Shown here: positions 1 to 5,284 of the stretch, in pieces
How the letters are laid out: each line of letters begins with the position of its first letter
How positions within the stretch are numbered: the first letter of the stretch is position 1
DNA from: Campylobacteraceae bacterium
Lineage (GTDB): Bacteria; Campylobacterota; Campylobacteria; Campylobacterales; Sulfurospirillaceae
DNA length: 5,284 nucleotides
NCBI GenBank assembly: GCA_027011025.1
Contig: JALVAU010000481.1
Location: 1 to 5,284, forward strand
Direction: 5' to 3'
Made by a program: the position numbers and the translations under genes
Notes under the pieces: generated by a model
What the model was told of the DNA's origin: nothing
The model's input: only the letters and a program-made list of their open reading frames with translations
Database searches by the model: none

Positions 1-291
1 CAAGTAGCATCCTCTTTTTTTAGGGTCTATATATGCCATGCCGACACTCGCACCTCCATCGATATCTTCAAGTTCTATCGCATCATACGGGCAAACTTGC
101 AAGCATTGACCGCATTTAATACAAAGTTTTAGAAACTGATCCTCTTGTACTGCTCCGGGAGGTCTTAATCTTAACTCTTTTGCTTTTAAATCAGGCGCAA
201 AATATATCCCGGCTCCACTAGCGAGTCCTAAAACTCCTAGTCCAGTCATCTGCTTTATAAATTTTCTTCTTTTTTTCTCTTCAGGACTCAA
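1..291 (-). CDS. nosG: NosG, NapG-like Tat-exported iron-sulfur protein (partial, C-terminus outside window)
   Basis: Only the first 97 codons are present; the frame is open to position 1. Reading from TTG at 291 gives a twin-arginine signal (KKRRKFIKQ, residues 6-14) followed by a hydrophobic stretch of about 16-31, then a ferredoxin motif C57-x2-C60-x2-C63-x3-C67-P that binds a [4Fe-4S] cluster. C95, in GCYL at the window edge, probably opens the next cluster motif. NapG/NosG proteins carry several such clusters and, with the membrane partner NapH/NosH, are thought to pass electrons from menaquinol to periplasmic cytochromes; here the final acceptor would be NosZ. I chose TTG because an AGGAGG lies 6 nt upstream and because the first ATG (codon 15, position 249) would remove the twin-arginine motif. 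The start overlaps the nosD stop as TTGA, implying translational coupling. Assignment to NosG rather than NapG rests mainly on the neighbouring nos genes. Confidence 0.88.
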   Translation of the reverse strand, partial: MSPEEKKRRKFIKQMTGLGVLGLASGAGIYFAPDLKAKELRLRPPGAVQEDQFLKLCIKCGQCLQVCPYDAIELEDIDGGASVGMAYIDPKKRGCYL

Positions 292-1508
292 AGGACCCCT
301 CCTATACTCATCTTTGGATGTTTATCTATAGCTAATTTTACAGGCTCTGAAAGTGGAGCGAGTTTAGCCAAAAAGTTTATGATAGTGATAACAGGTGAGC
401 CATAGAAAAATTTTACACTCGGATTAAAAAGCCACATCTTGTCTGCGTAGTACCTTTCAATATGCGGAGTATCTCCTATGCCGTCACTATTTCTATCAAA
501 TCCTTGGTAATTATCCCAATAGTTTCCTATCCATGTGTTTTTGGTAACTCGTGTATTATACGAGTCATTTATAACATTTTCTATGTTGCCTTTTATGATA
601 TTATCTTTAAAAATATTTGCTATACTCAGTGAATGAAAATGTACAGCTTCACTATTGTAGAGAAGTTTATTGCCCTCTATATAGTTATGAGCATCCGGTT
701 GAAAAGGTGATCTGTCTATATATAATCCTCTTGCACAGTAAATCATAGTATTATCTTTAATGATGTAGTTAGATGAATCTTTCAGACCGATTCCTAGCCC
801 CGTTGTGCCTAGTGAGTTTTCTATCACATTTCTATAAGCTTCAGTATCTTGTGAATACATAAAAAATATACCGACACTATTATGTTTAAAAACATTATCT
901 TGTACTATATTTTTGCCAGTGTACATAAAATGCAGTGAGTATCTACAGTATTCACCATAATTTTTTTCTATCAAATTTCCATGGCTGTACCATACAACAA
1001 AATCTCTTGATTTTATGATACGGTTGTTTCTTACAATATTATCATTACTGTACCAAAGTCTTATAGCATCACCTCTAAGCCCAAGGCTAAAAGGTTTGGA
1101 AGTGATATAGTTGCCACTAATTTCACTTTTGCTTACTTGCTGTAGATCAATTCCAAAAAGAGAGTCTAAAATCTTACAATTTTGGATTTTTACATGTTTT
1201 GCCTTTACTATAGCAACTCCTGCATCTACTCTCTCATGCTCTTGTCCACTATGCCTGATAATTAGGTTTTTAATAGTCACATAAGAACTTTTGATTCTAA
1301 TAACTGTACCTTGTCCATCACCTTCTATGATGGCTTTTTGATTTTTTCCATCTATGATGAGTGGTTTATTTATAGTTATATTTCCTTTGTAAACACCGGC
1401 AGGAAGTTCTAGTAAAGAACCAGGCTCTGCTTGGTCGATTGCTGTTTGCAACTGGTTTGTTGCAAACAGAGGTAAAAAAGAAAATATTACTATATAAAGC
1501 CATCTCAT
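288..1508 (-). CDS. nosD: NosD, periplasmic beta-helix protein for CuZ assembly of nitrous oxide reductase
   Basis: About 406 residues, close to the usual NosD length. The N-terminus (MRWLYIVIFSFLPLFA) is a Sec signal peptide, probably cut near LFA-TNQ. Residues of about 20-325 show the repeated short pattern of right-handed parallel beta-helix (PbH1/CASH) proteins, with recurring turns such as SGNYI, VRNNRI, VQDNVF, IKDNTM and FKDNII. A conserved NosD-type block NYWDNYQGFD followed by RNSDGIGD (about 329-346) is present, as is the C-terminal PVKLAIDKHP segment. NosD is known to act with the ABC transporter NosFY in supplying sulfur and/or copper for the CuZ site of NosZ. The ATG at 1508 is preferred (AAAAGA 7 nt upstream); a TTG two codons earlier (1514) is possible and would hardly change the product. 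It follows nosB by 11 nt and overlaps nosG by 4 nt, so it is clearly within the operon. Confidence 0.93.
   Translation of the reverse strand: MRWLYIVIFSFLPLFATNQLQTAIDQAEPGSLLELPAGVYKGNITINKPLIIDGKNQKAIIEGDGQGTVIRIKSSYVTIKNLIIRHSGQEHERVDAGVAIVKAKHVKIQNCKILDSLFGIDLQQVSKSEISGNYITSKPFSLGLRGDAIRLWYSNDNIVRNNRIIKSRDFVVWYSHGNLIEKNYGEYCRYSLHFMYTGKNIVQDNVFKHNSVGIFFMYSQDTEAYRNVIENSLGTTGLGIGLKDSSNYIIKDNTMIYCARGLYIDRSPFQPDAHNYIEGNKLLYNSEAVHFHSLSIANIFKDNIIKGNIENVINDSYNTRVTKNTWIGNYWDNYQGFDRNSDGIGDTPHIERYYADKMWLFNPSVKFFYGSPVITIINFLAKLAPLSEPVKLAIDKHPKMSIGGVL
298..303 (-). promoter_or_regulatory. Shine-Dalgarno of nosG (inside the nosD 3' end)
   Basis: The minus strand reads AGGAGGGG at 303-296, so AGGAGG ends 6 nt before the TTG at 291. 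It lies within the last codons of nosD (Ile-Gly-Gly-Val-Leu). This strong site supports the non-ATG start of nosG over the internal ATG at 249. Confidence 0.8.
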
Positions 1509-1519
1509 GATCAAATCTT

Positions 1520-2302
1520 TTAGCTTTCTTTTGCTTTTAATGCTTTATTTTTTGATACAACAGCCAATAGAGATAATACACTTATAGCTACCAAAAGCCA
1601 AAAGCCGGTGGTTGGATATGAGTGTGTTGTAAATTGAGCGACTTTTCCATCTCCAAATACAGTAGGCATAAAAGGTTTTATCTTGAATGCCCCCCACTCA
1701 TGCATATGGTGTCCAAACCAATATAGCCAATAGGAGTAAAACCCTATAAAGATAAGTGGTAAAGATATAGGAATTAGCATGAAAAGATTTAGTATTTTTG
1801 ATCTATATACCATAAATAGCACTAAGAGAAGAGCTGTAAATACTAGAGCGTAAGGAGCTGCCATCCTAAGATATGGAGCACCTCTATCCATAGGATCCAT
1901 ACCTATAAAGTGGTTGATAGTCTCCATCTCAAACACATCTCCACTAAAACCATCAAAATGATAATAGACAGGTATGCCATTTGGAAAAGACTCTTTTGGG
2001 TAGTTTGGAGCTTCAAGTGCCACATACCAGATAGGGGTTGTAACAACACCTATCTCCATGTCTTCATCTATGAGTTTTTTAAGGTCTCCTGCTATATCTT
2101 TTGGTACGGTTGGACTTACATACATACCCTTCTTGTAGTAGTTCCAAACTTTGGTAGTTAGAGCAGAGATTTTATCACCTTTATCCTCTTTTTTCATCTC
2201 TACAACATTGTGAGTAAAAACTGCTGGAATTACAAAGAAATAGAGTAAAATTCCAAGCGCCAATAGAGAAAAAATTCTCGATTTCATCAAAGAGCTGTTC
2301 AT
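1520..2302 (-). CDS. nosB: NosB, four-helix membrane protein of clade II nos clusters (function unsettled)
   Basis: The 260-residue product sits directly between nosZ and nosD, the place of nosB in Campylobacterota nos clusters; that position is the main reason for the name. Predicted helices are about 10-30, 147-166, 170-197 and 233-250. Positive charges near the N-terminus (K7, R9), at 167-169 (RSK) and at the C-terminus (KNKALKAK) put both ends in the cytoplasm, so loops 31-146 and 198-232 face the periplasm. The first loop holds NHFIGMDPMDRGAP (130-143); the second begins HHMHEWG (198-204) and has H227. These His/Met residues could bind copper or haem, but that is inference. The ATG at 2302 has AAAGG 7 nt upstream; the next Met (codon 6) lacks such a site. 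A role in NosZ maturation or electron supply is plausible from context; no enzyme domain is recognisable. Confidence 0.82.
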   Translation of the reverse strand: MNSSLMKSRIFSLLALGILLYFFVIPAVFTHNVVEMKKEDKGDKISALTTKVWNYYKKGMYVSPTVPKDIAGDLKKLIDEDMEIGVVTTPIWYVALEAPNYPKESFPNGIPVYYHFDGFSGDVFEMETINHFIGMDPMDRGAPYLRMAAPYALVFTALLLVLFMVYRSKILNLFMLIPISLPLIFIGFYSYWLYWFGHHMHEWGAFKIKPFMPTVFGDGKVAQFTTHSYPTTGFWLLVAISVLSLLAVVSKNKALKAKES

Positions 2303-2340
2303 GATTTTGCCTTTAAGTTTTTCTTGTTTTAATTTTATAT

Positions 2341-2346
2341 ATTATA
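2341..2346 (-). promoter_or_regulatory. Candidate -10 element ahead of nosB
   Basis: The minus strand reads TATAAT at 2346-2341, preceded by TGTG and by a very T/A-rich upstream stretch, as is common in Campylobacterota sigma-70 promoters, which rarely show a clear -35 box. A start near 2334 would leave a leader of about 31 nt before the nosB ATG. Because the whole gap is AT-rich, a chance match is possible. If real, it would let nosBDG be transcribed independently of nosZ. Confidence 0.45.
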
Positions 2347-2408
2347 CACAAGTAGTGTTAAATAAGTATAAAATTAAAATAAGTTTTTATTATGTATAAG
2401 TTATGTTA

Positions 2409-2438
2409 ATACATCAGAGTCAAGTGACTCTGATGTAT
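2409..2438 (-). terminator. Hairpin after nosZ: partial terminator or 3'-end stabiliser
   Basis: Positions 2409-2422 and 2425-2438 form a near-perfect inverted repeat around the core CAGAGTCA / TGACTCTG; with a realistic 4-nt loop about 13 base pairs form, and a further A-T pair can extend it at 2408/2439. It begins about 15 nt after the nosZ stop. On the minus strand it is followed by AACATAACTTATAC, so there is no proper U-tract. A leaky terminator, or a structure protecting the nosZ message end, fits better than a full stop, since nosBDG continue downstream in the same direction. Confidence 0.6.
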
Positions 2439-2453
2439 TGTGATTAGGAGAGA

Positions 2454-5057
2454 TTAAAACAAGTTAGCGTTTTTATCTATCCATTTTAGATATTCGATGA
2501 TATCATCAACTTCGTGAGGTTTCATACCTTGGTTAGGCATTCTTAGGTTGAAGTAATTGGTCATAGATTTAATGTAGTCGTTGTTGTACATTTTTTCTGG
2601 ATTTAATATCCACTCTTTAACCCATTTTTCACCATTTTCATGTCTTCCTAAGACACCGACTAGGTCTGGACCTGAACTTACTTTTCCGATAACATGACAT
2701 CCGTTACATCCGCCTTCAAGATAAGCTGCGTGTCCTCTTTGAGCAGCTTCACTCATAGGAGTTGCTATCTTTTTGACAAGAAGATCTCTTGCTCTGATTC
2801 CAACATCGGCTGTTTTTACCATATATTGCCAAATCATATTTTCAAAAAGAATTGCTTTGTTTAGATTACCAGCTTTTACTGCTTCGTTTGAAAGTTTCTT
2901 TTGTCCGGCAATCTTGCCATACTGGTCAAGTGCGTCAGCAACAAGATTCTTAACTACAGGATATTTTTCATAGTGGTTCTCTTTTAAGAATTTAACAACA
3001 CTTTGAATAACTGCATCAGTTGCTTTGTTGACAGCAACAGTTTTGTCATACTCAGCTTTAAGTTGTTTTGGACTCATTTTAGCCATTTTTAACTTAGCAG
3101 CTTTTGTATATTTTTTGTTTGGATCTTTTACTAGTAAGTATCCCATCATCTCTAAGTGAAGAGCTGAACAGAATTCTGTACAGTAGTAAGGGAATACACC
3201 TTCTCTATCAGCTTTGAAAGTAAGTGCTACTGTTTTACCAGGCTCAAGTGAAGCGTGAACATTGTACTGATCAACTGTAAAACCGTGAGTTTCGTCTTCT
3301 GCTCTCTCTAGGTTTGTTAAGTAGAAAGTTACAGTATCGCCTAGGTTAACATTTACATGCTCAGGGTTAATATGGCTTCTAACCATAGTTCCGTAAACAT
3401 AAACATGCTTACCTTTTCTTACAATTTTTTCTTGACCGGCTAGAGTTTTACCTTTATGAACTTTTCCTGTAAAAGGATTGAAACCCATTTTATATCTTAC
3501 ATGATGCTTAATTTTGCTTGAACGAATTGCTACAGCTTGGTGAGGTTCACCTAGTGGAATCGGCATATCATAAAGAAGCTGCATCTTTTTACCACGAATA
3601 TCTATTAACTGGTGGTTTTGTGGATGCAAAGGTCCGATTTCATTAAATCTATCGATAGCAAGCTTATTAAGTGCTATGATATAATCTCCTTGAGGATCTT
3701 CAGTTTTACCTTCCATTCCGCAAAGGTGACCAATATTGTAGTTAACATTTTGTCTGTCAGTTACTTTACATGTAAGATAGTTCCATCTAACTACTTGTGA
3801 ATCAACATATAGTGAAGTATAGATTTCACCGTCAGTTTTCCATTTTTTACCGTATTGGTTATGCAATGGTCCAAGGCCCAACTCTGCTTGACAGTGAGCT
3901 GCAACTTTTAGATCTATAATTGGAATACCAAAAGGGTCTTTACCGACAAAGTTTTTATCAGCTATCGCTTTTTTGATTTTTTTCCAAGAGTAAACAGTTG
4001 CATGAGTATCTAGTTTACCGCAAACTACGATATACTTTCCATCAGGACTAACATCAACACCGTGTGGAGATTTTGGCTCAGGCACTAGAAAAAGTGCATT
4101 ATTTTTAACTGCTACATCTATTGGTATAACTCTTGTTCCATTGATCATTTTTACATTTTTTGGATCTTTTGCAAGCTCGGCAAGTTTTTTCCAGTTATAA
4201 ACTTGTAAAAAGTCAGTATCATTTCTAGAGCATCCTGCTTCAAACGGAGGAAGACCTTTTTCTATACCACCTGTGTACATTTCAGAGTTGAAACTATTTG
4301 TAAAACCCCAGCCATAACTTGCTTCTTTACCTGCATCTGAAAGATCTTGCATATATGGAGGAAGCTCAATTGTAAAAGATTTTTTAGGCTCAATCTTTCC
4401 TATTTTGTGATTAAATTTCCAAACTGTTACACCACCACGATAAGTCTCTGCATACTCATCCATCGGATGCCAGTTGTTATCTAACGGAGCTGCGTATTGA
4501 CAAGCTTCTAGTATATATTCACTGTTTGGAGTAAAGAAAGCTCCACCGTGATCACTTTTGAAAACAGGGTTTACAACTATCTGTTTTGTAACCAAGTCAT
4601 CTAGGTCGATTACAGCTATACGAGGGTTAGCTTTGTCATTTATAACAAGCCATTTACCGTCATACTTACCGTTTGTTTCTGAAATTGCCGGGTGGTGGGT
4701 ATCTCCCCAAGTTATCTTTTTGCCTCTGATATTTCCTTCGGCTAAAATTTTCTTGGTATCGTCATCATATCCCCATCCTTGCCAAGGCTCCGGAGTAAAT
4801 ACACCTATGTACTTTAAAATTCTCATAGATGGCACACCATATACCAACATTTGTCCAGATTGCCCACCTGAACTAAAAACCAAGTATTTATCTCTACCAC
4901 CACTTGGGGTGTAAGTCTTAGCAGCTGCTAAGAGATCTTGTTGAGATAAACCTCTCTCTTTCATCACCTTATCTAACTCAGTTGCACCACTAGCAAATGT
5001 AGCAAGCAGAGCAGTTGTAGCCAATAAAGCCGATGCTTTACCAAACACATCCTTCAT
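2454..5057 (-). CDS. nosZ: NosZ, clade II nitrous oxide reductase with C-terminal cytochrome c domain
   Basis: Reduces N2O to N2 in the periplasm as the last step of denitrification. The 867-residue protein starts with a Sec-type signal peptide (hydrophobic about 8-24, cut near ASGA-TEL) without twin arginines, as in clade II. A seven-bladed propeller (about 50-520) holds the CuZ ligands, assigned by motif and by spacing like that of Pseudomonas stutzeri NosZ: H121, H122 (DTHHP), H170, H332 (SPHG), H399 (GLGPLH), H444 (NIGH) and H506 (GEPH); K465 matches the conserved lysine beside CuZ. A cupredoxin domain (about 540-645) carries CuA: H591, C626, C630, H634 and M637 in CTEFCSALHLEM, with E628 at the backbone-carbonyl ligand position that is Trp in clade I. 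A helical linker leads to a cytochrome c domain with C784-x2-C787-H788 and probable axial M840 (LRMPNQGM), the likely electron entry. All key residues are intact. The ATG is fixed by a strong ribosome site. Confidence 0.98.
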   Translation of the reverse strand: MKDVFGKASALLATTALLATFASGATELDKVMKERGLSQQDLLAAAKTYTPSGGRDKYLVFSSGGQSGQMLVYGVPSMRILKYIGVFTPEPWQGWGYDDDTKKILAEGNIRGKKITWGDTHHPAISETNGKYDGKWLVINDKANPRIAVIDLDDLVTKQIVVNPVFKSDHGGAFFTPNSEYILEACQYAAPLDNNWHPMDEYAETYRGGVTVWKFNHKIGKIEPKKSFTIELPPYMQDLSDAGKEASYGWGFTNSFNSEMYTGGIEKGLPPFEAGCSRNDTDFLQVYNWKKLAELAKDPKNVKMINGTRVIPIDVAVKNNALFLVPEPKSPHGVDVSPDGKYIVVCGKLDTHATVYSWKKIKKAIADKNFVGKDPFGIPIIDLKVAAHCQAELGLGPLHNQYGKKWKTDGEIYTSLYVDSQVVRWNYLTCKVTDRQNVNYNIGHLCGMEGKTEDPQGDYIIALNKLAIDRFNEIGPLHPQNHQLIDIRGKKMQLLYDMPIPLGEPHQAVAIRSSKIKHHVRYKMGFNPFTGKVHKGKTLAGQEKIVRKGKHVYVYGTMVRSHINPEHVNVNLGDTVTFYLTNLERAEDETHGFTVDQYNVHASLEPGKTVALTFKADREGVFPYYCTEFCSALHLEMMGYLLVKDPNKKYTKAAKLKMAKMSPKQLKAEYDKTVAVNKATDAVIQSVVKFLKENHYEKYPVVKNLVADALDQYGKIAGQKKLSNEAVKAGNLNKAILFENMIWQYMVKTADVGIRARDLLVKKIATPMSEAAQRGHAAYLEGGCNGCHVIGKVSSGPDLVGVLGRHENGEKWVKEWILNPEKMYNNDYIKSMTNYFNLRMPNQGMKPHEVDDIIEYLKWIDKNANLF

Positions 5058-5063
5058 CGCGTG

Positions 5064-5072
5064 TCCTCCTTA
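5064..5072 (-). promoter_or_regulatory. Strong Shine-Dalgarno of nosZ
   Basis: The minus strand reads TAAGGAGGA at 5072-5064, almost the full anti-16S complement. The AGGAGG core ends 7 nt before the ATG at 5057. This fixes the nosZ start and suggests high translation, as expected for an abundant terminal reductase. Confidence 0.85.
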
Positions 5073-5097
5073 TGACTTAATATTCTTCGAAAAACGA

Positions 5098-5103
5098 ATT
5101 TTA
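5098..5103 (-). promoter_or_regulatory. Candidate -10 of the nosZ promoter
   Basis: The minus strand reads TAAAAT at 5103-5098, five of six matches to TATAAT. It predicts a start at about 5091 and a leader of about 34 nt. Its main support is position: with that start, the FNR-like palindrome is centred at -41.5, the classical class II activator position. No convincing -35 box is seen, as expected for an activator-dependent promoter. Confidence 0.6.
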
Positions 5104-5125
5104 TCGTTATTATTTACCGTCAAGC

Positions 5126-5139
5126 TTGATACTCATCAA
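5126..5139. promoter_or_regulatory. FNR/CRP-family operator upstream of nosZ
   Basis: The sequence TTGATACTCATCAA is a perfect match to the canonical FNR palindrome TTGAT-N4-ATCAA; one more base on each side (C/G) extends the symmetry. It lies 68 nt upstream of the nosZ ATG. A second palindrome, TCAAGCTTGA (5120-5129), overlaps it and shares TTGA, giving three half-sites in 20 bp. Crp/Fnr-superfamily regulators (FNR, and NssR/NosR-type proteins in Campylobacterota) are known to respond to low oxygen or nitrogen oxides and to control nos genes. Which of them binds here cannot be told from the sequence. Confidence 0.75.
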
Positions 5140-5182
5140 GTTTTGGCACCTTTTTTAACACTAATTTATAACTGACCTTACA

Positions 5183-5223
5183 CACTATATCGCATCATCA
5201 GCAAATAAGAAAGAGGTATAGTG
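5183..5223. repeat. Short inverted repeat pair CACTATA / TATAGTG
   Basis: CACTATA at 5183-5189 and TATAGTG at 5217-5223 form a 7-bp inverted repeat with a 27-nt spacer. It adjoins the larger hairpin at 5230-5271 and may belong to the same element. On its own it is weak and could be chance in AT-rich DNA. Confidence 0.3.
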
Positions 5224-5229
5224 CGAGGC

Positions 5230-5271
5230 GGAAAGATTTTAGCATAGCCAAAGCTATACTGAAAGCTTTCC
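5230..5271. repeat. Long imperfect palindrome, REP/MITE-like element at the window edge
   Basis: Positions 5230-5248 pair with 5253-5271 around a CAAA loop: outer arms GGAAAG / CTTTCC and inner arms AGCATAGC / GCTATACT. Of 19 pairs, 16 are Watson-Crick, two are mismatches, and one (5243/5258) is a G-U pair only in minus-strand RNA. The flanks (GTGCGAGGCG before, CAACGAAGC after) are GC-richer than the neighbouring intergenic DNA and also show rough inverted similarity, so the element may be larger and run past 5284. No U-tract follows on either visible side, so a simple terminator is less likely than an interspersed repeat or structured RNA. It lies more than 150 nt upstream of the nosZ start. 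Confidence 0.5.
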
Positions 5272-5284
5272 AACGAAGCAATAT

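Noticed and set aside
1910..2161. 83-codon plus-strand frame opposite nosB
   Set aside because: Antisense to nosB, no ribosome site or family resemblance; treated as a shadow. The same holds for the frames at 2773-2973 and 3612-3800 opposite nosZ.
3621..3629. Second His in a GPLH motif of NosZ (H478, GPLHPQNHQ) as a CuZ ligand
   Set aside because: Spacing against known NosZ proteins assigns the seven ligands to H121, H122, H170, H332, H399, H444 and H506; GPLHP is a conserved non-ligand motif in the family.
4558..4914. 118-codon open frame on the plus strand opposite nosZ
   Set aside because: It lies wholly antisense to the well-conserved propeller domain of nosZ, has no recognisable domain and looks like a shadow of the nosZ reading frame.
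5154..5163. TTTAACACTA upstream of nosZ (plus strand), also present upstream of nosB on the minus strand (2353-2362); it contains TTAAC, the half-site recalled for NssR
   Set aside because: Neither copy has a matching GTTAA arm, the copies are in opposite orientation relative to the genes, and the nosB copy would fall between -35 and -10. A shared 10-mer in AT-rich DNA can be chance.
5167..5172. TATAAC as a possible divergent plus-strand -10 element
   Set aside because: Only a partial match, no plus-strand gene is visible in the remaining 110 nt, and similar hexamers are frequent in this AT-rich gap.
1..5284. CRISPR arrays, tRNA or rRNA genes, insertion sequences
   Set aside because: No regularly spaced repeats, cloverleaf-like sequences, rRNA-like blocks or transposase frames were seen.

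Overview
The window is the 5' part of a nitrous oxide reductase (nos) operon of the clade II ('atypical', cytochrome c-bearing, Sec-exported) type. All genes lie on the minus strand, so transcription runs from high to low coordinates: nosZ (2454-5057), nosB (1520-2302), nosD (288-1508) and the first 97 codons of nosG (1-291, cut by the window start). The gene order nosZ-nosB-nosD-nosG, the fused C-terminal haem domain in NosZ, the AT-rich DNA and the protein style point to a Campylobacterota (Epsilonproteobacteria) member. A Sulfurimonas-like or related denitrifying or sulfur-oxidising organism is my best guess, but the genus is inference.

Layout from upstream to downstream. Positions 5140-5284 hold no visible gene but are rich in inverted repeats, including a strong 42-nt hairpin-forming element at 5230-5271. 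Positions 5058-5139 form a compact nosZ control region: a perfect FNR-type palindrome (TTGAT-N4-ATCAA), a -10-like TAAAAT placed exactly where a class II FNR-activated promoter needs it, and a near-perfect Shine-Dalgarno sequence. After nosZ comes a 151-nt gap with a 15-bp hairpin and then a TATAAT element just ahead of nosB. From nosB on the genes are tightly packed: an 11-nt gap to nosD, then a 4-nt overlap (TTGA) to nosG.

How the parts work together. NosZ reduces N2O to N2 in the periplasm using the CuZ and CuA centres plus a C-terminal c-type haem. NosD is a periplasmic beta-helix protein needed for CuZ copper-sulfide assembly, working with the NosFY transporter that would be expected further downstream. 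NosG, with NosH (expected outside the window), resembles NapGH and is thought to carry electrons from menaquinol towards c-type cytochromes and NosZ. NosB is a four-helix membrane protein typical of clade II clusters with no settled function, and is the least understood gene here.

I see no new gene system. The points most worth following are the class II FNR promoter geometry, the TTG start and Tat signal of NosG, possible metal-ligand residues of NosB on the predicted periplasmic face, the hairpin/promoter break between nosZ and nosB, and the palindromic element at the window edge.
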